Source: Nitrospira sp. CR1.1
Lineage (GTDB): Bacteria > Nitrospirota > Nitrospiria > Nitrospirales > Nitrospiraceae
Direction: 5' to 3'
DNA: 64,000 nt
Assembly: GCA_014055465.1 (NCBI GenBank)
Contig: WIAF01000011.1
Coordinates: 1 to 64,000 of the forward strand
Shown: in pieces, positions 27,163 through 35,345 of the stretch
Layout: every line of letters starts with the position of its first letter
How positions within the stretch are numbered: the stretch's first letter is position 1
Made by a program: the position numbers and the translations under genes
The notes under the pieces: model-generated
Seen by the model: the letters and a program-made list of their open reading frames with translations, nothing else
What the model was told of the DNA's origin: nothing
Databases searched by the model: none

Positions 27163-27288
27163 AGACTCCCATCCAATCCCTTCTTGACTGCGAAATGTTC
27201 ACCACGGCGTTTCGACAAAGCCGCAAGCAACGCACGACTTGAGGCCTCCTAAACAAGAAAACTGCCCGACGGTTCCCGCATTTCAGCA

Positions 27289-27340
27289 GGCGACTCAAAA
27301 CGTTGTCCGGCAAGGCCGCAGCCGACGAACGCACCGGAGG
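27289..27340. repeat. Palindromic element, left-half fragment (copy C1)
   Basis: It begins GGCGACTCAAAACGTTGTCC, runs through CAAGGCCGCAGCCGACGAA and breaks off after CACCGGAGG. The right half is missing. Confidence 0.75.
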
Positions 27341-27379
27341 TAAAAGAGCACGGTATTCGTGGACCTTTCCCACGTCATC

Positions 27380-27440
27380 ACGGATGCTCAAAAAGGTTTT
27401 CCAACTAGGCCGCAGGCGCAGGCAAAGCCGGAAACCGATT
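27380..27440. repeat. Palindromic element, diverged fragment (copy C2)
   Basis: It begins GGATGCTCAAAAAGG and keeps AGGCCGCAGGCGCAGGC, then loses similarity. Confidence 0.5.
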
Positions 27441-27477
27441 AACCACAAGATTCACCCGACGTTCCCGCATTTCAACA

Positions 27478-27597
27478 GGCGATTCAAAACGTTGTCCGGC
27501 AAGGCCGCAGCCGACGAATGCACCGGAGGCGTACCCTCGGGGTACGTTGAGGATGCGTTCGAGGCGAGAACGCAGCTGGACGGCGTTTTCAGTCGCC
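27478..27597. repeat. Interspersed palindromic element, full copy C3
   Basis: A 120-bp element with ends GGCGATTCAAAACG and CGTTTTCAGTCGCC. The core has CAAGGCCGCAG, an inner palindrome GGCGTACCC / GGGTACG, then TTGAGGAT and GAGAACGCAGCTGGACG. It ends two bases from the ureC stop codon. Confidence 0.85.
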
Positions 27598-27598
27598 G

Positions 27599-29326
27599 TC
27601 AGAAAAGGAAGTAGCGCTGCGCCATCGGCAACACCTCAACCGGATCGCATCTCAACAAAATGCCGTCCGCGCGCACTTCGTACGTTTCCGAATCCACTTC
27701 GATCTGCGGCAGCGCGTCATTCAACTTGAGATCACGCTTCCCGATGCTCCGACAGCCTTTCACAGCAGCCACGCGCTTCTGCAATCCCAGCTGTTTCGGC
27801 ACGTCGCGCTCCAGCGCTGTTTGCGAAAGAAAGGTCAGACTTGTGCGAAAAGGCGCCCGCCCGTAACTGCCGAACATCGGCCGCGTCAACACCGGCTGCG
27901 GCGTCGGGATGGAAGCATTGGGGTCGCCCATGGCTGCCGACATCGGAAAGCCACCCTTGATCACGATCTCGGGCTTGACCCCGAAGAAGGCCGGTTTCCA
28001 CAGAACCAGATCGGCCAGTTTACCGACTTCCACCGAGCCCACCTCGTGCGCCACCCCATGCGCAATGGCAGGATTGATCGTGTACTTCGCCACGTACCGT
28101 CTGGCGCGCCAGTTATCATGTTGGCCGTCCTGCGGCTCGACGCCACGCTCCGACAAATGCCCCCGCTGCACCTTCATTTTATGGGCGGTCTGCCAGGTCC
28201 GGATGATGACTTCCCCCACACGCCCCATGGCCTGCGAATCGGACGACATGATGCTGATCGCGCCCATATCGTGCAGGATATCCTCGGCCGCAATCGTCTC
28301 GCGGCGGATACGCGACTCGGCGAAGGCGATGTCTTCCGGCACGCGCGGGTTCAGGTGGTGGCAGACCATGAGCATGTCGAGATGCTCATCCATCGTATTG
28401 ACCGTGAACGGCATGGTGGGATTCGTCGACGACGGCAACACGTTCGGCTCACCGCACACCTTGATGATGTCCGGCGCATGTCCGCCGCCGGCGCCTTCCG
28501 TATGGAATGAATGGATCGTCCGGCCCTTGAAGGCCTTGATCGTGTCTTCCACAAACCCCGCTTCATTGATCGTATCCGTATGGATCGCCACCTGAATGTC
28601 ATACCGTTCCGCAACACTCAGGCAGGTATCGATGGCGGCTGGAGTCGTCCCCCAGTCCTCGTGCAGCTTCAGTCCAATCGCCCCCGCTTCGACCTGTTCG
28701 TTCAAGCCGTCCGGCAATGACGAATTCCCTTTGCCCAGGAACCCCAGATTGATCGGGAACCCATCCGCCGCCTCCAGCATGCGATGAATGTTCCATGGAC
28801 CAGGGGTGCAGGTCGTCGCATTCGTCCCGGTGGCCGGGCCAGTCCCGCCGCCGATCAGCGTCGTCAGTCCGTTCGCCAGCGCTTCGGTGATGATTTGCGG
28901 GCAGATAAAATGGATATGCGTATCGATCCCGCCGGCGGTGATGATCTTTCCCTCAGCCGACAACACCTCCGTGCAAGGCCCGATCTCCATGCCTTTCGTG
29001 ACGCCGTCCATGAGGTCGGAATTCCCGGCCTTGCCGATGCCGACAATGCGGCCGTCCCTGATCCCGATGTCCGCCTTCACTACACCCCACCAGTCGATGA
29101 TGACGGCATTCGTGATGACGAGGTCCAAGCCTCCTTTCGCACGCGTAGCCGCCGGCGATTGCCCCATGCCATCTCGAATGACCTTGCCGCCGCCGAATTT
29201 GGCCTCTTCACCAGGAACGGTCAGATCGCGAGTAATCTCGACCAGCAGGTCCGTATCGGCCAAGCGGATCCGATCCCCAGTCGTGGGGCCGTAGAGGTCG
29301 TGGTATTGGCGTCTAGGAATCTTCAT
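27599..29326 (-). CDS. ureC: Urease subunit alpha
   Basis: A 575-residue catalytic subunit with the dinuclear nickel centre that splits urea to ammonia and carbamate. The carbamylated Lys is in G-L-K-L-H-E-D-W-G near residue 218. Nickel histidines are in T-H-I-H-F, the H-T-D-T and [10 protein letters not shown] region. The flap has M-V-C-H-H-L-N-P with the conserved Cys-His. The family start M-K-I-P-R-R-Q-Y is at 29326; the open frame beyond it lies inside a palindromic element. The ribosome-binding site is weak (TTAAG). Confidence 0.97.
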   Translation of the reverse strand: MKIPRRQYHDLYGPTTGDRIRLADTDLLVEITRDLTVPGEEAKFGGGKVIRDGMGQSPAATRAKGGLDLVITNAVIIDWWGVVKADIGIRDGRIVGIGKAGNSDLMDGVTKGMEIGPCTEVLSAEGKIITAGGIDTHIHFICPQIITEALANGLTTLIGGGTGPATGTNATTCTPGPWNIHRMLEAADGFPINLGFLGKGNSSLPDGLNEQVEAGAIGLKLHEDWGTTPAAIDTCLSVAERYDIQVAIHTDTINEAGFVEDTIKAFKGRTIHSFHTEGAGGGHAPDIIKVCGEPNVLPSSTNPTMPFTVNTMDEHLDMLMVCHHLNPRVPEDIAFAESRIRRETIAAEDILHDMGAISIMSSDSQAMGRVGEVIIRTWQTAHKMKVQRGHLSERGVEPQDGQHDNWRARRYVAKYTINPAIAHGVAHEVGSVEVGKLADLVLWKPAFFGVKPEIVIKGGFPMSAAMGDPNASIPTPQPVLTRPMFGSYGRAPFRTSLTFLSQTALERDVPKQLGLQKRVAAVKGCRSIGKRDLKLNDALPQIEVDSETYEVRADGILLRCDPVEVLPMAQRYFLF

Positions 29327-29333
29327 CTTAATC

Positions 29334-29454
29334 GGCTGCTGAAAATGGCTCCCAGCTTCGTTCTCGGATCGCCACAATCCTCAACGTACCGCTGCGGGTA
29401 CGCTTCCGGTTGTGCTGCGCCTGCGGCCTTGCTAGAGAGCCATTTTGAGCAACC
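29334..29454. repeat. Interspersed palindromic element, copy D (between ureB and ureC)
   Basis: A 121-bp element in inverted orientation relative to copies B, C3 and E. It starts GGCTGCTGAAAATGGCTCCC and ends GAGAGCCATTTTGAGCAACC, with CAACGTACC / GGGTACG near the centre and CTGCGGCCTTG. It ends 7 bp before the ureC ATG. Confidence 0.85.
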
Positions 29455-29484
29455 GCGCTCCTTTCTCTTAGAAAGGCCACGGTC

Positions 29485-29949
29485 CTAGCCCTTTGTCCCT
29501 ATAAAACCCTGTTCGCGAGCGGCCGACAAGGCCTTCTCGCGCACATTCGCATCGTCGAGCTTGCCGTTGACCAACCCATTGATGCCATAGGCCACTCGAT
29601 TCCCCCCGAGCGCCACCAAGGTCACGCGTTTGGATTCTCCCGGCTCAAACCGCACCGCCGTTCCCGCCGGTACCTGAAGACGAAATCCGTAGCTCTGCTC
29701 TCGATCGAACTTCAGCGCTCGATTGGCTTCAAAGAAATGGCAATGCGATCCAATTTGAATCGGCCGATCGCCGATATTCGACACGGTGAGTTCAATCGTC
29801 TGCCGACCGTGCAGAGCGATGATATCACCTTCTCCGGGGATAATTTCGCCGGGGATAATTGGGGCAGGCTTCAGCATCTTCGATGAGCGAATAGTCGACT
29901 TCGACTTTGACGATGATTTCTTTTCAGCGCTCTTCGATGTCTTCTTCAT
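29485..29949 (-). CDS. ureB: Urease subunit beta with Lys/Ser-rich N-terminal extension
   Basis: A 154-residue protein. The family core starts at about residue 28 ([13 protein letters not shown]) and includes [19 protein letters not shown] and the Y-G-I-N-G-L-V-N-G end. The usual bacterial beta subunit is about 100-110 residues; here an extra 25 Lys/Ser residues precede the core. AGGTGA lies before ATG 29949, while the internal ATG (29877) lacks a ribosome-binding site, so the extension is probably translated. Eight bases separate it from ureA. Confidence 0.92.
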   Translation of the reverse strand: MKKTSKSAEKKSSSKSKSTIRSSKMLKPAPIIPGEIIPGEGDIIALHGRQTIELTVSNIGDRPIQIGSHCHFFEANRALKFDREQSYGFRLQVPAGTAVRFEPGESKRVTLVALGGNRVAYGINGLVNGKLDDANVREKALSAAREQGFIGTKG

Positions 29950-29957
29950 CCCGTCAC

Positions 29958-30260
29958 CTACCTGATCGGCTCATGGACGGTCACCAGTTTCGTCCCATCG
30001 GGGAATGTCCCCTCGACCTGCAGCTCCGGTATCATTTCGGGCACGCCCGGCATGACATCCTTCCGAGCGAGCAAGGTCGCGCCATAACTCATCAGCTCCG
30101 ATACGGACTTCCCATCTCGAATGCCTTCGAGAATCTCGGCCGTGATGAAGGCGACGGCTTCCGGATGGTTGAGCTTCAGGCCGCGGTTCCTGCGCTCCTT
30201 GGCCAAATTCGCCGCCACATAGATCAATAGCTTTTCCTGCTCGCGCGGTGTCAGATGCAT
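29958..30260 (-). CDS. ureA: Urease subunit gamma
   Basis: A 100-residue small structural subunit: [12 protein letters not shown] start, [20 protein letters not shown] and the [14 protein letters not shown] end, all standard. It is the first urease structural gene after the lipoprotein gene. Confidence 0.96.
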   Translation of the reverse strand: MHLTPREQEKLLIYVAANLAKERRNRGLKLNHPEAVAFITAEILEGIRDGKSVSELMSYGATLLARKDVMPGVPEMIPELQVEGTFPDGTKLVTVHEPIR

Positions 30261-30335
30261 CCTAAACTCTCGTTGGTGGTCATTCGTTAACTGTCAAAAC
30301 ATGCCTTTGAGACAGGGAGGAGTACCCCGTGAAAG

Positions 30336-30710
30336 TTACGGAGCAGGCTCCGCCAGAACCTCTTTCGCCTCGTAGACATCATCGGCACCCGCCGGCTTCC
30401 TGCCTTTGTACATCGTGACTGTCATCGACGTTCGGCGCGAGAGCGCGAGCACATCTGCCCGTTGTGCCAAATGAAAGAAATCGTACCCTTCGCGCAAGGT
30501 CAGTTCCGCGCAGCGTCGACGCAAATAAGCGTCTAGTTGTTCCTGCGACGTAAACGAGCTGACACGATATTCGACGCGGTAGACATTCTCCTTGAGCTGT
30601 TCGATCTCATCTTTATCGACCCCAGCGAGCGGTTGGTACTGCCCCGTGGCGCAAGCGCTGGCTACGCAGGCAACCAATACCATCAGACTGGCATTCCAAA
30701 CCTTACTCAT
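30336..30710 (-). CDS. Small lipoprotein between urtE and ureA
   Basis: A 124-residue protein with signal peptide and lipobox A-S-A-C near residue 20. The mature part is charged (E-Q-L-K-E-N-V-Y-R-V-E-Y-R-V) with one further Cys in R-R-R-C-A-E-L-T and the strand pattern of a small mixed alpha/beta domain. No named family is recognised. Its position inside the urea operon suggests co-expression, perhaps an envelope factor for urea uptake. Confidence 0.6.
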   Translation of the reverse strand: MSKVWNASLMVLVACVASACATGQYQPLAGVDKDEIEQLKENVYRVEYRVSSFTSQEQLDAYLRRRCAELTLREGYDFFHLAQRADVLALSRRTSMTVTMYKGRKPAGADDVYEAKEVLAEPAP

Positions 30711-30867
30711 GGGATATGATCATCGACTAGCTCGCAGTACCGGAAGGTTTCCTCATATATTTCTGCCCAGCTTCGCTTGCCCGGAAGCAATGCGGTGCAT
30801 ACTAGCCAGGTGCGTGAACCAGATCAACCAGATGGTTTCGACCTCTTGCCCAGAAGGTATCAGAAAC

Positions 30868-30966
30868 AGGACAGGAGCCGGGAGTGGTTTCAATTGCGCG
30901 CGTCCAACGAGGGCCTTCCGAGGCCGCGCGTTGCGCGAGCAGGAAAGCACTCCCGGCTCCTCTGTC
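30868..30966. repeat. About 100-bp inverted repeat just after urtE
   Basis: GGACAGGAGCCGGGAGTG (30868-30885) pairs with its complement at 30947-30966, with a 2-base bulge. GC-rich inner segments (GCGCGCG and CGCGCG) extend the stem. It ends four bases from the urtE stop. Its sequence differs from the 120-bp element family. Probable message-end stabiliser or partial terminator inside the operon. Confidence 0.75.
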
Positions 30967-30970
30967 CTGA

Positions 30971-31681
30971 TCAGACCGTCAGATGCTGCTTCACCATTTC
31001 CGCGCTCAATTCCTCTTTTTTTCCCGCCGCCATGACCACCCCTTTGGCCATCACGACGTAACTATCCGCCAGCCGCGCCGCGAAGTGCAGCCCCTGTTCG
31101 ACCAGCACGATAGCAAATCGCCGAGCTCTCTTGAAGCCAATGATCACGTCTTCGATCTGATCGACGATCGACGGCTGAATGCCCTCCGTCGGTTCATCGA
31201 GCAAGAGCACTTTCGGGCTCGACAGGATCGCCCGGCCAATAGCAAGTTGTTGCTGCTCACCACCGCTCAGCACACCACCAGGCCGCTCCAAAATCTGCGT
31301 GAGCTTGGGGAACAATGTGTACACCTCGTCGAACGCCGCTTTTTCAGTCATGCCGTTGGACGACGTTCCGCGCGCCCAATATCCCAACTTCAGGTTTTCG
31401 CGCACCGAGAGATGCGGGATGATCTCCCGTCCCTGAGGCACATATGCCAGACCTCGCTTGGCGCGACGATCGGTCGGGGCTTTTGTAATATCCGTTCCGT
31501 CAAAGATCACCTGCCCGCTGCGCACCGGCAGTAGGCCCATGATGGCCTTGAGCGTGGTTGATTTACCGACGCCGTTACGACCCATCACACAGGCCACTTG
31601 TCCTGCCTCGATGTGGAACGACACGTTCCGCAGAATGTGGCTTTCGCCGTAATAGACGTTGACCTTGTCAAGTTGTAGCAT
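30971..31681 (-). CDS. urtE: Urea ABC transporter ATPase UrtE
   Basis: A 236-residue LivF-like ATPase: Walker A G-R-N-G-V-G-K-S-T near residue 36, signature L-S-G-G-E-Q-Q-Q-L, Walker B V-L-L-L-D-E-P. With UrtD it powers the UrtBC permease. It is separated from urtD by a palindromic element. Confidence 0.93.
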   Translation of the reverse strand: MLQLDKVNVYYGESHILRNVSFHIEAGQVACVMGRNGVGKSTTLKAIMGLLPVRSGQVIFDGTDITKAPTDRRAKRGLAYVPQGREIIPHLSVRENLKLGYWARGTSSNGMTEKAAFDEVYTLFPKLTQILERPGGVLSGGEQQQLAIGRAILSSPKVLLLDEPTEGIQPSIVDQIEDVIIGFKRARRFAIVLVEQGLHFAARLADSYVVMAKGVVMAAGKKEELSAEMVKQHLTV

Positions 31682-31703
31682 CGTAAGTATTGACTACCTC
31701 AAA

Positions 31704-31824
31704 AGGATGTTCAAAAGGCTCTCCGGCGAGGCCGCAGGCAAGAGAAGACCGGAGACGTACCCTTGCGGTACGTTGAGGATCTTGTCGAGCCGAGAACGAA
31801 GCTGGAGGGACTTTTCAACATCCT
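31704..31824. repeat. Interspersed palindromic element, copy E
   Basis: A 121-bp element with 14-bp ends differing at one base (AGGATGTTCAAAAG / CTTTTCAACATCCT). Core: GAGGCCGCAGG, CGTACCC...GGTACGTTGAGGAT, CGAGAACGAAGCTGGAGGG. It ends one base from the urtD stop codon. Confidence 0.87.
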
Positions 31825-31825
31825 G

Positions 31826-32593
31826 TTACGCATGTGCCACTTTCTGGCGCCCAAGATAGATCTCTCTCACCCGGTCATCCGCCTGCACCTTTTCTACCGT
31901 CCCCTCGCAAATCACGGTGCCTTCGTGCAGCACCGTGACAATACGGGCGATCTGCCGCACAAACTCCATATCATGCTCAATCACGATGATGGCATGTTTT
32001 TCGGCCAGCGATTGGAGCAAGCGCCCGGTTTGTTCCGTTTCTTCGTCGGTCATTCCGGCCACCGGTTCATCAACCAGCAATAACTCCGGATCCTGCAAAA
32101 TGACCATGCCGATTTCGAGCCATTGTTTCTGTCCATGCGACAAGGAGCCCGCACGTTTGCGCACCTGGTCCTTCAATCCAATGGTCTCCAATGTGCGGTC
32201 GATCTCTTCCCGCTCGGCCGCCGTTGAGATGCCCCTCAGCGTGGCCAGGACACCCTTACTGGGACGGCTCAACGACAGATCGAGATTCTCCCAGACGCTC
32301 AGGTTGCCGTAGATCGATGGGGCTTGAAATTTCCGCCCGATTCCGAGCTGCGTAATCTCATACTCGCGCATTCCCATCAGGTCCCGGTCTTTGCCGAAAA
32401 TCACCCGCCCTGCCACCGGTTTCGTCTTGCCTGAAATCACGTCGAGGAGGGTTGTCTTCCCCGCGCCGTTCGGCCCGATGACGACGCGCAATTCTCGGTG
32501 GTTGACGATGAAGTTCAGATTGTTCAACGCCTTGAACCCGTCATAATCGACGGTCACGCCCTCCAGATAAATGATGGAGCCGTGTTCCGTCAT
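31826..32593 (-). CDS. urtD: Urea ABC transporter ATPase UrtD
   Basis: A 255-residue LivG-like ATPase: Walker [10 protein letters not shown] near residue 40, signature L-S-H-G-Q-K-Q-W-L-E-I-G (the LSHGQ form typical of UrtD), Walker B L-L-L-V-D-E-P. It overlaps urtC by four bases. Confidence 0.94.
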   Translation of the reverse strand: MTEHGSIIYLEGVTVDYDGFKALNNLNFIVNHRELRVVIGPNGAGKTTLLDVISGKTKPVAGRVIFGKDRDLMGMREYEITQLGIGRKFQAPSIYGNLSVWENLDLSLSRPSKGVLATLRGISTAAEREEIDRTLETIGLKDQVRKRAGSLSHGQKQWLEIGMVILQDPELLLVDEPVAGMTDEETEQTGRLLQSLAEKHAIIVIEHDMEFVRQIARIVTVLHEGTVICEGTVEKVQADDRVREIYLGRQKVAHA

Positions 32594-33687
32594 ACCTGCT
32601 CCCCCTCAACCGCCCGAGTCTTCGGCAATCTGACGGCCCTTTCCGCAAGTTTTCCTCGAACCTGCTTCGCAATCCCCATCACGCCGTCGGGAAACAGCAG
32701 GACCACCATCACAAACAGTCCGCCGAGAAAAAACGGCCACAGTTCCGGGAAGGAATTGGTCAGAATGCTGCGACCCAGATTGACCCCCACGGCGCCGACA
32801 ATGGCCCCCACGAGCGTGGCGCGCCCTCCCACTGCGACCCAGACCACCATCTCCAACGATGGCAAGACACCCATCTGCGCCGGGGTGATGATGCCGACTT
32901 GCGGCACATAGAGAATTCCCGCGAGTCCCGCCAATACTGCCGACACCACGAAGACGAAGAGTTTATACGTGGCTGGCGAATAGCCAGAAAACAACACCCG
33001 CTGCTCACTATCACGAATCGCAATTAAGACTCGGCCGGCGCGAGACGCGATGATCCAGCGGCACATCGCATAGGCCCCGCCCAGACAGAGCACCGTGACG
33101 ACATACAGCGCGAGCTGCGTCCCGGGCGCCGACAGGCGGAAACCGAGAATCGTTTTGAAGTCGGTCAGGCCGTTTGTGCCGCCGAGATTCGTTTCGTTGC
33201 GATTGAAGACCAACCAGGCCATCAGCGCCAAAGCCTGCGTGATGATGGCAAAATAGACGCCCCGGATCCGGCTGCGAAAGGCGAGAAACCCGAAGATGAG
33301 CGCGAAGCAGGCCGGCGCCAGGAGACCGGCCAGCACGGCGGCAGAGAAACTGTAGAATGGCTTCCAGAAAAAGGGTAATTCCGTCACCTGATTCCACACC
33401 ATGAAATCCGGCAACGCGCTGCCATAGACGCTTTGGCTTCCGATCGTGAGCATGAGGTGCATGCCCATACAGTAGGCGCCGATCCCGAAAAACACTCCCT
33501 GGCCAAGGCTCAGGATGCCCGCATAGCCCCAGATCAAATCGAGCCCCAGCGCCAGGATGGCAAAGGCCAGGAATTTGCCAAACCGGTTAAGCGCAAAGTC
33601 TGACACATGCAACCAAGAATCTTCCGCCGGCAAGACATTGAGTACCGGTAGGACAAACAACAGCACGAATCCGACTATCCAGAACAT
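32590..33687 (-). CDS. urtC: Urea ABC transporter permease UrtC
   Basis: A 365-residue LivM-type permease with about nine transmembrane helices; W-G-Y-A-G-I-L-S-L-G-Q-G-V-F-F-G-I-G-A-Y is the family loop. I chose ATG 33687 because AAGGA lies five bases upstream and the membrane region follows at once. ATG 33738 is an alternative that adds a 17-residue polar leader with a poorly spaced GGAGG. Confidence 0.92.
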   Translation of the reverse strand: MFWIVGFVLLFVLPVLNVLPAEDSWLHVSDFALNRFGKFLAFAILALGLDLIWGYAGILSLGQGVFFGIGAYCMGMHLMLTIGSQSVYGSALPDFMVWNQVTELPFFWKPFYSFSAAVLAGLLAPACFALIFGFLAFRSRIRGVYFAIITQALALMAWLVFNRNETNLGGTNGLTDFKTILGFRLSAPGTQLALYVVTVLCLGGAYAMCRWIIASRAGRVLIAIRDSEQRVLFSGYSPATYKLFVFVVSAVLAGLAGILYVPQVGIITPAQMGVLPSLEMVVWVAVGGRATLVGAIVGAVGVNLGRSILTNSFPELWPFFLGGLFVMVVLLFPDGVMGIAKQVRGKLAERAVRLPKTRAVEGEQV

Positions 33688-33766
33688 GGTTCCTTCGTGT
33701 CGTTCCCCGCTCGATGATGATGGCACTGATTCTCCCATGCGCGTTGCTCGATCCCTCCGCTCTGCG

Positions 33767-35308
33767 TTATCCCTCGGCGTGACGCCCCTTGACCGCAAAC
33801 AACCCAGAGGGCCGCCGTTGCAGGAACAAAATCACCAACACCAGGATCAAGACCTTGCCATAGACGGCCCCCAAACTCGGCTCCATCACCTTATTCAGCC
33901 CGCCGATTCCCAGCGACGCGATGATGGTCCCCGCAAGTTTGCCCACCCCGCCTGTGACGACCACCATGAAGGAGTCTACGATATAGTTCTGCCCAAGACC
34001 CGGTTCGACATTTCCCACCAGGGTCAATGCCCAGCCCGCGATCCCGGCCAGACCGGACCCGAAGGCGAAGGTGTAGGCATCTACTTTTCTCGTGGGAATC
34101 CCCAAACAGGCGCTCATGCTGCGATTCTGCGTGACGGCCCGCACCCGCAGCCCGATGCTCGAACGAAACAGCAGGGCGTAAATCCCGATGACACTGAGGA
34201 TGGACAGGCCGATGATGAACAACCGGTTGAAAGGCAGGAAGACGCCCACCAGCACCTGCGCGCCGCCGTTCAGCCATGACGGCGCGGTAATGGCTGTCAA
34301 ATCTCCAAAATACATGCGCGCGCCCTGAATCAAGATCAGGCTGACGCCCCAAGTGGCCAACATCGTCTCCAGCGGACGGCCATAGAGAAAGCGAATGACA
34401 GCAGCTTCCAGGAGCAACCCGAACAGGGCCGCGGCAAGAAAGGCAGCGGGAAGCGCCGCCAGGTAATAGGAGTCGAACCAGCTCTCAGGGAAATACAGCT
34501 TAAAACATTCCTGCACGACGAAGGTCGCATAGGCGCCGATCATCATCAGCTCGCCATGTGCCATATTGATGACGCCCATCAACCCGAACACAATCGCGAG
34601 CCCGAGGGACATGATCAGGAGAATCGAACTCAGACTGATGCCGCGAAACAGCGTTTCGATGGTGCTGGACCAGACGTTCCAGGATTCGATCCGTTCGATC
34701 GCGGCCGTGGCCGTCTGTGCCAGAGCCTTCTGCTCTCCGGTCGCCGACTCGCCACTCCCCGTCTGCACGAGGGCTTGCAATGCCGGCACGGCGTTCTGGC
34801 TCCGCATCTCGCCCAGCTGTGCCGCGGCCTGCTGCTGACGTGCCGGATTGTCGGCGGCCAATTGCAAGAGCAGCGCAGACTCCTCCATCGCATAGCGAAC
34901 CCAGCGATGCGATTCGTTGGCTGCCGCCGCCTGCAGCCAGGGAATGGCCGCAGGGCGCCCATTCATGCCGAGATCTGTAGCGGCCGTGCGGCGCGTGTCA
35001 GAATCCGGACTGGCCAGGTTCGCGCGATTCCGCCAGGTGTCGATCACCGGCTTGATCGCCATGCGTAGGCTGCGGTCCGCGTTGGCCCGCAATTCCTCCA
35101 GTCGCGGCAGCAGCGACGCATCGCCCTGCTCGATGAAAAGAGCAACCGCCTGCTCTCGCGCGCTCTCAGCCTCACTCGATAAGTCCGCGAACGCCTGCTC
35201 CAGTTTGGACGGCGGAGACGCATTCAGCTGCGCCTCCGCCGCAACACTATTCAGCGTACACCAGCCCAGGCACCATGCGATCAACCCGATTCCGATGACT
35301 GCCTTCAT
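33767..35308 (-). CDS. urtB: Urea ABC transporter permease UrtB
   Basis: A 513-residue protein. The signal-like N-terminus and about 170 residues of HEAT-like helical repeats (Ala/Arg/Glu-rich, with A-A-T-D-L-G-M-N-G-R-P-A-A-I-P-W-L) precede a LivH-type permease domain with G-L-M-G-V-I-N-M-A-H-G-E-L. The long periplasmic N-terminus is usual for UrtB and separates it from ordinary LivH. Confidence 0.93.
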   Translation of the reverse strand: MKAVIGIGLIAWCLGWCTLNSVAAEAQLNASPPSKLEQAFADLSSEAESAREQAVALFIEQGDASLLPRLEELRANADRSLRMAIKPVIDTWRNRANLASPDSDTRRTAATDLGMNGRPAAIPWLQAAAANESHRWVRYAMEESALLLQLAADNPARQQQAAAQLGEMRSQNAVPALQALVQTGSGESATGEQKALAQTATAAIERIESWNVWSSTIETLFRGISLSSILLIMSLGLAIVFGLMGVINMAHGELMMIGAYATFVVQECFKLYFPESWFDSYYLAALPAAFLAAALFGLLLEAAVIRFLYGRPLETMLATWGVSLILIQGARMYFGDLTAITAPSWLNGGAQVLVGVFLPFNRLFIIGLSILSVIGIYALLFRSSIGLRVRAVTQNRSMSACLGIPTRKVDAYTFAFGSGLAGIAGWALTLVGNVEPGLGQNYIVDSFMVVVTGGVGKLAGTIIASLGIGGLNKVMEPSLGAVYGKVLILVLVILFLQRRPSGLFAVKGRHAEG

Positions 35309-35345
35309 GCGATGACGACTCTCATCCGCTGCAACCTCCGAGCCA

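Larger units (their letters stand above)
27264..27530. repeat. 77-bp direct repeat pair in the ureC-ureF gap
   Basis: Bases 27264-27340 and 27456-27530 are nearly identical, starting CCCGACG(G)TTCCCGCATTTC and ending CACCGGAGG. They include the left half of the palindromic element and about 25 bp outside it, showing a local duplication and not two independent insertions. Only two units are present. Confidence 0.8.
27163..27598. other. Repeat-filled gap between ureC and ureF
   Basis: No gene is visible. The gap holds one full palindromic element (27478-27597), a truncated copy (27289-27340) and a diverged fragment (27380-27440). The operon would have to be transcribed through it. Confidence 0.75.

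Noticed and set aside
25813-27252. A 479-codon plus-strand frame opposite ureG and ureF
   Set aside because: Antisense shadow; the minus-strand genes carry clear P-loop and urease-accessory motifs.
27264-27530. A CRISPR-like repeat array
   Set aside because: Only two long direct repeats of 77 bp and no series of spacers; they belong to the palindromic element family.
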